33,498 bases of DNA from an uncultured Clostridium sp. (lineage in GTDB: Bacteria; Bacillota; Clostridia; TANB77; CAG-508). The translations under genes were made by a program, and so were the position numbers. Location of the stretch: the NCBI GenBank assembly GCA_900556865.1, contig USQS01000001.1, positions 1 through 33,498 on the forward strand, in the 5' to 3' direction. Below the pieces are notes generated by a model that was given only the letters and a program-made list of their open reading frames with translations, was not told the DNA's origin and did no database searches. Positions 8,278-16,146 of the stretch are shown here, piece after piece; the stretch's first letter is position 1; every line of letters begins with the position of its first letter.

Positions 8278-10152
8278 ATGAAATATTTAGCAGGAGAATA
8301 TGATGTAGCAGTAATAGGTGCAGGACATGCAGGATGTGAGGCTGGACTTGCAAGTGCTAGACTTGGAATGAAAACATTAGTGTTTTCTATAAGTTTAGAG
8401 GCAGTTGCAAACATGCCATGCAACCCACATATAGGAGGAAGTTCAAAAGGACATTTAGTTAGAGAGATAGATTGTTTGGGCGGAGAAATGGGAAAAAATA
8501 TAGATAAAACTATGATACAAATAAAAATGTTAAATACATCTAAAGGGCCAGCAGTTCATTCTTTAAGAGCCCAAGCAGATAGAAAAAGATACCAAATGGA
8601 AATGAAACATACATTAGAAAAACAAGAAAATTTAGAATTAAAACAAGCAGAAATTGTTTCTATTGGTGTAAAAGATGGAAGAGTTGATTTTATAGAAACC
8701 GATATTGGTGCAATATATAAAATAAAATCTTTAATTGTTGCAACAGGTACTTACTTAAAAGGAAAAATATTTATAGGAGAGTATTCAAAAGAAAGTGGGC
8801 CAGATGGTGTTTTTCCAGCAAATAAATTATCTAATTGTTTAAAAGATTTAGGAATTGAATTAATTAGATTTAAAACAGGAACCCCAGCAAGGATAAATAG
8901 AAAAAGCATAGATTTTAGTAAAATGGAAGTACAAAAAGGAGATAAAGATATAATACCATTTTCATTAGAAGATGAAATAAAAGAGTTTAACCAACAAGAT
9001 TGTTATTTAACATATACAAACGAAAAAACACATGAAATAATAAGAGAAAACTTACATAGATCTCCTTTGTATGCAGGAAAAATAGAGGGTACGGGGCCAA
9101 GATATTGTCCTTCTATAGAAGATAAAGTTATAAGATTTAGTGACAAGCCAAGACATCAAATTTTTATAGAACCAATTGGATTAGATACAGATGAAATGTA
9201 TGCTCAAGGAATGAGTTCTTCTCTTCCAGAAGATGTGCAAATTAAGATGTATAGAACAATTCAAGGTCTTGAACATTGTGAATTTACGAGGCCAGCATAT
9301 GCAATAGAATATGATACAATAGATCCTTCTAAACTAAAGCTTTCATTAGAATACAAAGATATTGATGGACTATTTTTTGCAGGTCAAATTAATGGAACAT
9401 CAGGATATGAAGAGGCGGCTTGTCAAGGCTTAATTGCAGGAATAAATAGTTCATTAAAAATTAAAGGAAAAAAACCACTTATTTTAGATAGAACACAAGC
9501 ATATATAGGTGTTTTAATTGATGATATAGTTACAAAAGGTACAAATGAACCATATAGAATGATGACTTCTCGTGCTGAATATAGATTATTATTAAGACAA
9601 GATAATGCAGATTTGAGGCTTACAGAAATAGGTCATGAAATTGGGCTAATTTCAGATGAGAGATATAATAATTTTTTAAATAAAAAGCAAAACATTGAAA
9701 ATGAAATTGAAAGATTAAAAAAACAAGTAGTAAAACCAACAGATGAGGTTAATAATTTCTTAAAAGCCCATAATACCAGCGTTCTTACTACAGGTTCAAA
9801 ACTTGCAGAATTATTAAAAAGAACAGAAATTACATATAAAAATTTAGAAATAATAGATAAAGATAGGCCGGAGCTTACAAAACAAGAAAAAGAAGAAGTT
9901 GAAATTGAAATAAAATATGAAGGATATATAAAAATGGAAAAAGAGCAAGTTGAAAAGTTCAAAAAAATGGAAAGTAAAGAACTTTCTGAAGATATTATAT
10001 ATTCTGAAATTAAAGGGTTGAGTTTAGAAGCAAGACAAAAACTTGATAAAATAAAACCAACATCAATAGGCCAAGCTTCAAGAATTTCAGGGGTATCACC
10101 GGCTGATATAAATGTTTTATTAATATATTTGCAAATGCAAAAAAATAAATAA
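8278..10152 (+). CDS. mnmG: tRNA uridine 5-carboxymethylaminomethyl modification enzyme MnmG (GidA)
   Basis: MnmG is the FAD- and NADH-dependent partner of MnmE in wobble-uridine modification. The 624-residue product is full length. It shows the FAD-binding GAGHAGCEAG near residue 15, the catalytic-cysteine motifs MPCNPHIGG and YCPSIEDK, the KTGTPARI motif, the SGYEEAACQGLIAG and SRAEYRLLLRQDNADLRL stretches, and the C-terminal SRISGVSPADINVLLIYL domain that contacts tRNA and MnmE. An AAAGGAG site precedes the ATG. It has no in-frame CGG codon. Confidence 0.97.
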   Translation: MKYLAGEYDVAVIGAGHAGCEAGLASARLGMKTLVFSISLEAVANMPCNPHIGGSSKGHLVREIDCLGGEMGKNIDKTMIQIKMLNTSKGPAVHSLRAQADRKRYQMEMKHTLEKQENLELKQAEIVSIGVKDGRVDFIETDIGAIYKIKSLIVATGTYLKGKIFIGEYSKESGPDGVFPANKLSNCLKDLGIELIRFKTGTPARINRKSIDFSKMEVQKGDKDIIPFSLEDEIKEFNQQDCYLTYTNEKTHEIIRENLHRSPLYAGKIEGTGPRYCPSIEDKVIRFSDKPRHQIFIEPIGLDTDEMYAQGMSSSLPEDVQIKMYRTIQGLEHCEFTRPAYAIEYDTIDPSKLKLSLEYKDIDGLFFAGQINGTSGYEEAACQGLIAGINSSLKIKGKKPLILDRTQAYIGVLIDDIVTKGTNEPYRMMTSRAEYRLLLRQDNADLRLTEIGHEIGLISDERYNNFLNKKQNIENEIERLKKQVVKPTDEVNNFLKAHNTSVLTTGSKLAELLKRTEITYKNLEIIDKDRPELTKQEKEEVEIEIKYEGYIKMEKEQVEKFKKMESKELSEDIIYSEIKGLSLEARQKLDKIKPTSIGQASRISGVSPADINVLLIYLQMQKNK

Positions 10153-10177
10153 TTTTAGAGAAAGGAATTTATTTTTA

Positions 10178-10888
10178 ATGGAAGATTTTAAGAAAGATTT
10201 TTGTTTGTATTTTGAAGAAGAAATTGATGATAATAAAATTCAAAAGTTTTATGATTATATGAATTTATTAGTTGAATGGAATAAAAAGATAAATTTAACA
10301 GCAATAACAGAAGAAAAAGATATTATTTTAAAACATTTTGTGGATTCTTTAACAGTATTAAAATATATTAAAGATAATAAAAATATTGTAGATGTGGGCA
10401 CCGGAGCAGGTTTTCCGGGAATTCCATTGGCTATTATGAATGATAGTTTAAAAATTACTTTAGTAGATTCTTTAAATAAAAGAATAAATTTTTTAAATGA
10501 AGTTTGTAGTAAAATTAAGTTGAAAAATACAAAAGCTATTCATTCAAGAGCAGAAGAGTTGGGGCGAGATAATAATTATAGGGAAAGCTATGATATAGCA
10601 ATTTCAAGAGCAGTTTCAAACCTTACAGTTTTAGCAGAATATTTATTGCCATTAGTAAAAGTTGGTGGAAAAATTATATGCATGAAAGGTCCAGATATAG
10701 AAGAAGAATTAAAACAAGCAAAATCTGCAATTGATATATTAGGTGGAAAATTTGAAAGATGTGATAATTTTTGTTTGCCCAAAAGTGATATAAGTAGAAA
10801 TATTATTATTATAAACAAAATAAAAGAAACTCCAAAAAAATATCCAAGAAAGGCAGGTACTCCTGTAAAAACCCCATTATTTTTATAG
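10178..10888 (+). CDS. rsmG: 16S rRNA (guanine-N7) methyltransferase RsmG (GidB)
   Basis: RsmG methylates N7 of G527 of 16S rRNA (E. coli numbering) using S-adenosylmethionine. The 236-residue product carries the SAM-binding loop VDVGTGAGFPGIPLAI near residue 70, the upstream LTAITEEKDIILKHFVDSL block, and the C-terminal YPRKAGTPVKTPL signature. It follows mnmG after 25 bases with an AAAGGAA site. It contains a CGA arginine codon (LGRDN), showing that CGA is decoded normally here. Confidence 0.96.
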   Translation: MEDFKKDFCLYFEEEIDDNKIQKFYDYMNLLVEWNKKINLTAITEEKDIILKHFVDSLTVLKYIKDNKNIVDVGTGAGFPGIPLAIMNDSLKITLVDSLNKRINFLNEVCSKIKLKNTKAIHSRAEELGRDNNYRESYDIAISRAVSNLTVLAEYLLPLVKVGGKIICMKGPDIEEELKQAKSAIDILGGKFERCDNFCLPKSDISRNIIIINKIKETPKKYPRKAGTPVKTPLFL

Positions 10889-10984
10889 AATAAAGATAGA
10901 ATTGGAACTTAAAAGAAAGTAATACTTTCAAAACAATTTTTATGTTTAGTAAAATTTGATTATAAAAGTTAATATATAAAATTT

Positions 10985-11035
10985 AAAAAGTGAGCAAAGT
11001 ACTAATTTTTTAGGAAAATAAAGCTTACTTTTTTT
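10985..11035 (+). terminator. Terminator after rsmG
   Basis: AAAAAGTGAGC (10985-10995) pairs with GCTTACTTTTT (11023-11033) with one G-T pair, followed by a run of T to 11035. It ends the mnmE-mnmG-rsmG unit about 100 bases after rsmG. Confidence 0.65.
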
Positions 11036-11083
11036 GTTCGCCCAAAATGGCTGAAAGTATTGAGTACACTATGCTGGCTCTGT

Positions 11084-11104
11084 GTGGAACAATTCCGTGG
11101 AACA
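11084..11104 (+). other. Degenerate parS-like sequence
   Basis: Two direct copies of GTGGAACA start 13 bp apart (11084 and 11097). The second, with its left flank, reads TTCCGTGGAACA, which resembles a parS core (TTCCACGTGGAACA) lacking two central bases. It lies just upstream of parA-parB. Canonical 16-bp parS is not found in the window, so this is a tentative relic or half-site. Confidence 0.3.
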
Positions 11105-11373
11105 TTTGTTGAATTTAAAGTAAGGGTGGATTTTGTCGAATTTTGTCGAATAATGTAATAAAATAACGCTTTTTATTGGTATAACTAGCGTTGAAGAACT
11201 ATGTTTTCATAATAAATTCAAATAAACTATGTATTATGAAGTAGATTATTCCAATTCACACTCGCTTTCGCGATATTTCAAAACAATATAGTATCAAATT
11301 TTTAAGTCAAATATTGATAAGATGTAATTTGTAACAAATTAAAGAAATTTATTCTTAAATTTTAAAAATAATA

Positions 11374-11402
11374 TTGACATATTTTTAGAATTTGTATATT
11401 AT
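11374..11402 (+). promoter_or_regulatory. Sigma-A promoter of parAB
   Basis: TTGACA (11374-11379) and TATTAT (11397-11402) are spaced by 17 bp, about 80 bp upstream of the parA start codon. Confidence 0.8.
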
Positions 11403-11485
11403 ATAGGTACAGAAAAAAAGAGGAAAAAATACAGAATATGAAGTTTACATAAAAACACTTTTAAGATAAAAATGGAGGGAGCAAA

Positions 11486-12274
11486 TTGGGAAAAATAATA
11501 TCAGTAGCAAATCAAAAAGGTGGAGTTGGAAAAACAACTACAACGGTAAATTTAAGTACTATTTTAGCAAGAAGAGGAAAAAAAGTTCTATTAATAGATA
11601 CTGACCCTCAAGGGAATGCAACAAGCGGACTTGGAATGGACAAGGAAGTAGAATTTTCAACATATGATTTATTAATTACAGACATTTTACCAGAAGATAT
11701 AATTCAAGAAACACCTATAAAAAATCTATATATTTCGCCTTCTAACATGAATCTTGCTGGAGCAGAGGTTCAGCTTGTTTCTATGATGTCAAGAGAACAA
11801 AGAATGAAAGAAAAGTTAGATAGCATTAAAGATAGGTTTGATTTTATATTAATAGATTGTCCACCATCACTAGGGTTAATTACTTTAAATGCATTTACAG
11901 CATCAGACAGTGTCTTAATTCCGGTTCAATGTGAGTATTATGCATTAGAAGGGTTAGGACAACTATTAAATACCGTAGAATTAGTAAAAAAACACCTAAA
12001 TAAGAATTTATATGTAGAGGGTGCTTTACTTACAATGTATGATATAAGAACAAACCTTGCAAACCAAGTTGTAAAAGAGGTTAAAAGATTTTTTCAAAAT
12101 AAGGTGTATAGAACAGTTATACCAAGAAATGTTAAAGTTAGCGAAGCACCAAGTTATGGAATGCCAATAACAATTTATGACCCAAAATCAAAAGGGGCAA
12201 GGAGTTATGAGAAATTTACAAAAGAATTTCTAAAAATAAATGAACTAGAACAAAAAGCAAAGCGTATGAGATAA
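11486..12274 (+). CDS. parA: Chromosome-partitioning ATPase ParA/Soj
   Basis: ParA/Soj is the deviant-Walker ATPase that, with ParB and parS, segregates origins and influences DnaA. The 262-residue product begins MGKIISVANQKGGVGKTTTT (deviant Walker A with the signature lysine), then LLIDTDPQGNATSGLG, and a later FILIDCPPSLGLITLNA. It starts with TTG, supported by GGAGGGA five bases upstream and by the family N-terminus. Arrangement with parB downstream is standard. Confidence 0.96.
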   Translation: MGKIISVANQKGGVGKTTTTVNLSTILARRGKKVLLIDTDPQGNATSGLGMDKEVEFSTYDLLITDILPEDIIQETPIKNLYISPSNMNLAGAEVQLVSMMSREQRMKEKLDSIKDRFDFILIDCPPSLGLITLNAFTASDSVLIPVQCEYYALEGLGQLLNTVELVKKHLNKNLYVEGALLTMYDIRTNLANQVVKEVKRFFQNKVYRTVIPRNVKVSEAPSYGMPITIYDPKSKGARSYEKFTKEFLKINELEQKAKRMR

Positions 12275-12305
12275 AAATTTAAATTTTGGAAGGAATGTGA
12301 TAAAA

Positions 12306-13154
12306 ATGGCAAAAAATACAGGATTAGGAAGAGGACTAGATGCATTATTTTCAATGCCAATAGCAGATGATGAAAAACAAAAGGCAGGAGATGAATTAAA
12401 AAAATTAAAATTAATAGATATAGAGCCTAACAGAGAACAACCAAGAAAAACATTTGATGAAGATGCATTATCTGAATTAGCAGAATCTATAAAAAGGTAT
12501 GGAGTTATCCAACCTATAGTTGTAACGGAAAAAGCAGGATATTATGCAATAATTGCAGGGGAAAGAAGATGGAGAGCTGCAAAAATAGCAGGTCTTACAG
12601 AAATACCAGCTTTAATAAGAGACGATGACGCTAGAAAAAATAAAGAAATTTCTTTAATAGAAAATATGCAAAGAGAAGATTTAAATGCATATGAAAAAGC
12701 AGTTGGGGTTAAATCTTTAATGGAAGATTATCATCTAACTCAAGAAGAAATAGCAAAAGTACTAGGAAAAGGAAGAAGTAGTATTGCAAATACAGTAAGA
12801 GTTTTAAATTTGACTCCAGATGTATTAGAACTTGCAAAACAGGGAAAACTTACAGAAGGACATTGCAAGGCTTTACTTGCAATAACAGATGCAAAAAAAC
12901 AATATGATATGGCACTTAGGATGATTGAAAAAGGTGAATCTGTAAGACAAATTGAAAAAAAGGTTCATCATCAAAAAAATAATACAAATACAGCTGAAAA
13001 ATATGGTGCTGTATATAGAGATATAGAAGATACTTTCCAAGGCTTTTTCGGTACAAAAGTTAGAGTTGATGCTGGAAGAAGAAGTGGAAAGATAATAATT
13101 CAATATGCTAATAATAATGACTTAGAAAGAATTCTAGGTTTAATAAAGCAATAA
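12306..13154 (+). CDS. parB: Chromosome-partitioning protein ParB/Spo0J
   Basis: ParB is the CTP-dependent DNA clamp that loads at parS. The 282-residue product has the family start MAKNTGLGRGLDALF, the CTPase motif GERRWRAAKIAG near residue 85, the ENMQREDLNAYEKA box, the parS-reading helix-turn-helix LTQEEIAKVLGKGRSSIANT, and a C-terminal dimer domain. The ATG at 12306 matches the family; an in-frame GTG at 12297 sits too near the GGAAGGA site. Confidence 0.96.
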   Translation: MAKNTGLGRGLDALFSMPIADDEKQKAGDELKKLKLIDIEPNREQPRKTFDEDALSELAESIKRYGVIQPIVVTEKAGYYAIIAGERRWRAAKIAGLTEIPALIRDDDARKNKEISLIENMQREDLNAYEKAVGVKSLMEDYHLTQEEIAKVLGKGRSSIANTVRVLNLTPDVLELAKQGKLTEGHCKALLAITDAKKQYDMALRMIEKGESVRQIEKKVHHQKNNTNTAEKYGAVYRDIEDTFQGFFGTKVRVDAGRRSGKIIIQYANNNDLERILGLIKQ

Positions 13155-13174
13155 AGATTAGGGAGGATAAAATC

Positions 13175-13666
13175 TTGGAATTTTTACATAGTGATATATT
13201 TTTAATAATATTATTTATATTGAATATAATTTTATTAGTAATGGCTATTATAAGTAATGTTAGAATAAAAAATATTCATAAAAGAGATAAAGAATTTATG
13301 GAAAAACTAGGAAATGGAAAGAACATTAAAGAAGATCTTGAAAAATATATTAATAGAGTGGCACATTCTGAAGAAGAAATAAGAAAACTTTCGGTATATT
13401 ATAAGGAACTTAATAAAAAACAAGAAAAATGTTTGCAGAAAGTTGGAATTGTAAGATACAATGCTTATAAAGATACAGGTAGTGATTTAAGTTTTGCAGT
13501 ATGCTTATTAGATGAAAAAAATGATGGTATAGTATTTAATGGAATATATTCAAGAGATATGTCAAACATATATGCAAAACCAATTCATAATGGCGAATCT
13601 AGATATAAAGTAACGCCAGAAGAGAGTGAAGCCATATTAAAAGCCATGAATATGCAAATAGATTGA
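13175..13666 (+). CDS. DUF4446 membrane-anchored protein
   Basis: This 163-residue protein starts at TTG, 10 bases after GGGAGG. It has one N-terminal membrane helix (FLIILFILNIILLVMAII), a charged coiled-coil stretch (about residues 30-90), and a compact domain QKVGIVRYNAYKDTGSDLSF followed by FAVCLLDEKNDGIVFNGIYSRD. That domain and the position after parB match the DUF4446 family of clostridia. Function is unknown; co-transcription with parAB suggests an origin- or envelope-related role. Confidence 0.85.
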   Translation: MEFLHSDIFLIILFILNIILLVMAIISNVRIKNIHKRDKEFMEKLGNGKNIKEDLEKYINRVAHSEEEIRKLSVYYKELNKKQEKCLQKVGIVRYNAYKDTGSDLSFAVCLLDEKNDGIVFNGIYSRDMSNIYAKPIHNGESRYKVTPEESEAILKAMNMQID

Positions 13667-13698
13667 TAGCTATAATGTATGGCTTTTCAAGTTTTTTT
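13664..13698 (+). terminator. Probable terminator after the DUF4446 gene
   Basis: AGCTAT (13668-13673) pairs with ATGGCT (13679-13684), extended by TTGA/TCAA outer pairs, then GTTTTTTT. The stem is short and overlaps the stop codon. Confidence 0.5.
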
Positions 13699-13719
13699 GT
13701 AAAAATTGAAAAAAATTGC

Positions 13720-13748
13720 TTGACAAGGAAGTTAAAAAGTGGTAATAT
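13720..13748 (+). promoter_or_regulatory. Promoter of tRNA-Ser(TGA)
   Basis: TTGACA (13720-13725) and TAATAT (13743-13748) are spaced by 17 bp, 32 bp before the tRNA. Confidence 0.8.
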
Positions 13749-13780
13749 AGAAAATGCCGTATGGCTTTTATTTTTGATGA

Positions 13781-13872
<92 letters not shown>

Positions 13873-13897
13873 AATAAAATATTAAACAAGACATTTC

Positions 13898-13927
13898 AAA
13901 AGGTTGCTATTTTTATAGCGACTTTTT
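13898..13927 (+). terminator. Terminator after tRNA-Ser(TGA)
   Basis: A 13-bp stem (13898-13910 with 13915-13927, two G-T pairs) around a TTTT loop ends in TTTTT. Confidence 0.8.
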
Positions 13928-13966
13928 GATTGGTTAATAAAATTAATAACAAAATAAGAAAAATTA

Positions 13967-13995
13967 TTGACTAGATGAAAAAAATATATTATAAT
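13967..13995 (+). promoter_or_regulatory. Promoter of tRNA-Ser(GCT)
   Basis: TTGACT (13967-13972) and TATAAT (13990-13995) are spaced by 17 bp, 32 bp before the tRNA. Confidence 0.85.
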
Positions 13996-14027
13996 AAACA
14001 CGTTGGCGATGAAAATTATAATTATAT

Positions 14028-14117
14028 GGAGTAGTACCCAAGTGGTGAAGGGGATTGTTTGCTAAACAATTAGGTCGAGAAATCGGCGCGGAGGTTCGAA
14101 CCCTCTCTACTCCGCCA
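14028..14117 (+). tRNA. tRNA-Ser, anticodon GCT
   Basis: The acceptor stem GGAGTAG / CTACTCC, discriminator G and encoded CCA enclose a class II tRNA with anticodon loop TTGCTAA (anticodon GCT) and a long variable arm. It reads AGC and AGU serine codons. Confidence 0.96.
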
Positions 14118-14141
14118 GAAAGTGTTATAATTACGCAAAAA

Positions 14142-14180
14142 AATACACATTAAGCATTAACGTTTAATGTGTATTTTTTT
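14142..14180 (+). terminator. Terminator after tRNA-Ser(GCT)
   Basis: A perfect 12-bp stem, AATACACATTAA (14142-14153) with TTAATGTGTATT (14164-14175), is followed by a run of T. Confidence 0.9.
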
Positions 14181-14520
14181 ATTACATAAGAATAAGGTTG
14201 AAATAAATTTGTTTAATATAAAGTATCAGGTATTAAAAATAATTTTTTTAAAATAAGTGTTAGGGGAGTCTAATAAAGGAAAAGAGGAATAAAATTAAAA
14301 GGTAAGCAAGCATATGTTTTTTATAATATACACAGAAATTTGCAAAGTAAATTTCGTAGGCGAACAAAGACGGACCATGTAAGAATATCAAAAAGTCAAA
14401 TAATTTTAGTCATGCCCCTTTTGTTTTTAAATATTGTAAAAGAATCATAAAAATTAATAAAAAAAGCCTAAAAATGTTTGTTTTTGTCGTTTTTTAAACT
14501 TTTTTGGAAAAATTTTAAAA
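14181..14520. other. Intergenic region before the secretion locus
   Basis: No gene is visible in about 340 bases. A 7-bp inverted repeat GAAATTT / AAATTTC near 14334-14354, followed by TAGGCGAACAAAG, resembles a stretch at 6527-6559 in front of mnmE. No direct repeat of a tRNA 3' end is seen here, so there is no sign of an attachment site. Confidence 0.5.
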
Positions 14521-14525
14521 AAAAG

Positions 14526-14554
14526 TTGCACTAATTAAAAAAATAGGTTATAAT
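14526..14554 (+). promoter_or_regulatory. Promoter of the pilin genes
   Basis: TTGCAC (14526-14531) and TATAAT (14549-14554) are spaced by 17 bp. The first pilin start codon at 14583 is about 30 bases downstream, which supports that start rather than the internal ATG at 14671. Confidence 0.75.
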
Positions 14555-14582
14555 TTAATTAGTATAGTAAGATGGTGGTATT

Positions 14583-15006
14583 ATGAAGAAAAATGTTTTA
14601 AATATATTAATATTATCAATGATTATGATTATAAGTTTTTCAGCAAACTGTTTAGCTGTACAAGTAGAAAATGAGCGGACAGTGCCTTGTTAAAGTTGCC
14701 GAGGCAAAGGAACCTGAAAAATCGCAAGAAAAAGAATTAGATGCAGATTTTTGGAAACCAGATACTCCGACTAAAAGTGAAAAATTTGAATCAAAAGTTG
14801 GAATATTATTAGGAGTAATTAAAAATTTTGGTATTGTAATTTCAGTAATAACATTAGCAATAATAGGTTTAAGAGCTATGTTTGGTAGTGTTGAAGAAAG
14901 GTCAGACTACAAAGAATCCTTACCAACACATTTAATAGGAGTAATAATTTTGTTAGCATGTACAGTATTACCAGATATTATATACAAAATAGCAATAAAC
15001 TTTTAA
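14583..15006 (+). CDS. VirB2/TrbC-like pilin 1, requiring a +1 frameshift at codon 32
   Basis: The ATG at 14583 follows a GGTGG site and encodes a signal peptide (MKKNVLNILILSMIMIISFSANCLA). This frame stops at TAA 14691-14693, right after a CGG codon at 14676. Skipping that C joins it to GGA CAG TGC and to a 109-residue remainder with two membrane helices (FGIVISVITLAIIGLRAMF and LIGVIILLACTVLPDIIYKI) linked by GSVEERSDYKESL. The fused product is 140 residues and matches the plan of the two following pilins, each of which has a signal peptide. The downstream part alone would start at an ATG (14671) with no ribosome binding site and no signal. The role as a secretion-system pilin subunit is inferred from family architecture and neighbours. 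Confidence 0.8.
14674..14679 (+). promoter_or_regulatory. +1 frameshift site GAG CGG A in pilin 1
   Basis: Zero frame reads AAT GAG CGG ACA and reaches TAA five codons after CGG. The shift must occur within this short window. By analogy with mnmE, the C of CGG at 14676 is skipped and GGA is read. Confidence 0.75.
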
Positions 15007-15023
15007 AAAGGGGGTGTCATATT

Positions 15024-15428
15024 ATGAAAAAGTTATATTTAATAATTATAATATTGATATCAGTTATAATATGTATACCTACAATTACAAAAGCAAGTAT
15101 GATAGATGATGTAATATCAGGTGCAGATACTTTTTTAAATACAGAACCCGAAAAAGATAAAAATAATTTAGGTGGAGGTACATCTAAAGTTGATGAGCAA
15201 CAACTTAAAGAAGTGTCAACAGGACTATATAATATTTTATTTTATATAGGAATTGCAATAACGGTTTTAGTAGGAGCTGTTATGGGAATACAATTTATGA
15301 TGGCAAGTGCAGAAGGAAAAGCAAAAATTAAAGAAGCTCTTATTCCGTATATAATAGGTTGTTTTGTAATATTCGGCTCATATGGAATATGGAGAATATG
15401 CGTAAAAATATTTACTAGTTTAGATTAA
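15024..15428 (+). CDS. VirB2/TrbC-like pilin 2
   Basis: This 134-residue protein has a signal peptide (MKKLYLIIIILISVIICIPTITKA), a linker with EPEKDKNNLGGG, and two membrane helices around residues 72-92 and 108-130, linked by the cytoplasmic motif MASAEGKAKIKEAL. An AAAGGGGGT site precedes the ATG. It follows pilin 1 by 17 bases. The architecture is that of VirB2/TrbC pilins. The linker differs from pilins 1 and 3 in having ASAEGKA rather than GSVEE. Confidence 0.75.
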   Translation: MKKLYLIIIILISVIICIPTITKASMIDDVISGADTFLNTEPEKDKNNLGGGTSKVDEQQLKEVSTGLYNILFYIGIAITVLVGAVMGIQFMMASAEGKAKIKEALIPYIIGCFVIFGSYGIWRICVKIFTSLD

Positions 15429-15495
15429 AAAAGATATTAACTTTCTGATTAATAGTCAGAGTTTATATAAAAAATTTTAAAGGGAGGAACATAAA

Positions 15496-15861
15496 ATGAA
15501 AAACAAAATAGCAAAAATTATAACAATACTTTTATCTGTATCTTTTCTAATGTGTACTTTAAATACAACTGTATTAGCAGCAAATGGAAAGATGACTACA
15601 CCAGGTGATTTAGATAAACAAGTTACATATGGAGATTCTTCTGAATTTCTAAAAATTGCCGGAAAAGTTATGGGATTTATCAGAAATATTGCTGTAATTG
15701 GTGGAGTATTGTTATTAATGATATTAGGTGTTAAATACATGATGGGAAGTGTTGAAGAAAAAGCAGATTACAAAAAGTCTTTAGTGCCTTTAGTTGTAGG
15801 TATATTAGTTGTAATGGCAGCAACACAAATTATGACAATGGTAATTAACTTTTTCCAATAA
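15496..15861 (+). CDS. VirB2/TrbC-like pilin 3
   Basis: This 121-residue protein has a signal peptide ending VLA-AN near residue 29, then two membrane helices (FIRNIAVIGGVLLLMILGVKYMM and LVPLVVGILVVMAATQIMTMVI) joined by GSVEEKADYKKSL. This linker is nearly the same as in pilin 1 (GSVEERSDYKESL), so the two are paralogues. An AGGGAGG site precedes the ATG. A strong terminator follows, so the pilins form a short unit separate from the downstream machinery genes and may be made in higher amounts. Confidence 0.78.
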   Translation: MKNKIAKIITILLSVSFLMCTLNTTVLAANGKMTTPGDLDKQVTYGDSSEFLKIAGKVMGFIRNIAVIGGVLLLMILGVKYMMGSVEEKADYKKSLVPLVVGILVVMAATQIMTMVINFFQ

Positions 15862-15865
15862 AATA

Positions 15866-15899
15866 AAAAACTGGGGAAAAATAAATCCTCGGTTTTTTT
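15866..15899 (+). terminator. Terminator after pilin 3
   Basis: A 12-bp stem (15866-15877 with 15886-15897, two G-T pairs) ends in seven T. It separates the pilin unit from the PrgI-VirB4 unit. Confidence 0.85.
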
Positions 15900-15933
15900 A
15901 TGTATTAAGAAGAAAATGTTTTCTTAATACATA
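15899..15933. repeat. Perfect 13-bp inverted repeat directly behind the terminator
   Basis: TATGTATTAAGAA (15899-15911) and its complement (15921-15933) surround a 9-nt loop. It abuts the T-run of the previous terminator and has no T-run of its own on the plus strand, so it is not a second simple terminator. It may be an operator or an RNA stability element. Confidence 0.6.
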
Positions 15934-16077
15934 AAAAAATCATATATAATTAAAAAAAATATTTAAAATTGACAAAATATTTGCGGAAATAGGCAAAACA
16001 GAATTTTTGAACAAAATATTTCAATATTACAATATTTTTACAATTATATTAAATTTTGTTTTTTTATGACAAAAACC

Positions 16078-16106
16078 TTACAATTCTGGCAAAGATCTGT
16101 TATAAT
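16078..16106 (+). promoter_or_regulatory. Extended -10 promoter of the PrgI-VirB4-VirB6 unit
   Basis: TG-T-TATAAT (TATAAT at 16101-16106) is an extended -10 box, with TTACAA at 16078-16083 at 17-bp spacing. The PrgI-like start codon is about 40 bases downstream. Confidence 0.65.
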
Positions 16107-16146
16107 GTATATAGGAAAAAATCTAAAAATAAAGGAGGAATTTATT

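Larger units (their letters stand above)
10889..11373. other. rsmG-parA intergenic region
   Basis: No gene is visible. From left to right it holds a terminator hairpin (10985-11035), a segment with paired GTGGAACA words (11084-11104), a tandem TTTTGTCGAA repeat near 11132-11150, a 9-bp inverted repeat TTCATAATA / TATTATGAA (11206-11214, 11232-11240), and a small TCGC/GCGA hairpin near 11255. The composition of 11041-11275 is less AT-rich than other spacers. In Bacillus the noc gene occupies this slot, but no noc remnant is recognisable. Confidence 0.55.

Noticed and set aside
14583..14693. A separate 36-residue leader peptide gene
   Set aside because: The frame is a typical signal peptide cut short, and the next frame supplies exactly the missing mature pilin; joining at CGG follows the same rule as mnmE. 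A leader peptide cannot be fully excluded.
14958..15023. Upstream in-frame extension of pilin 2 from 14958
   Set aside because: It would overlap the end of pilin 1 and place residues before a clear signal peptide. The ATG at 15024 has its own ribosome binding site.
15969..15974. TTGACA as the -35 box of a promoter for the PrgI unit
   Set aside because: No acceptable -10 box lies at proper spacing; the extended -10 at 16101 with TTACAA fits better.
16066..16146. Upstream in-frame extension of the PrgI-like protein from 16066
   Set aside because: The extension overlaps the promoter and lacks a ribosome binding site, while the ATG at 16147 follows AAAGGAGG directly.
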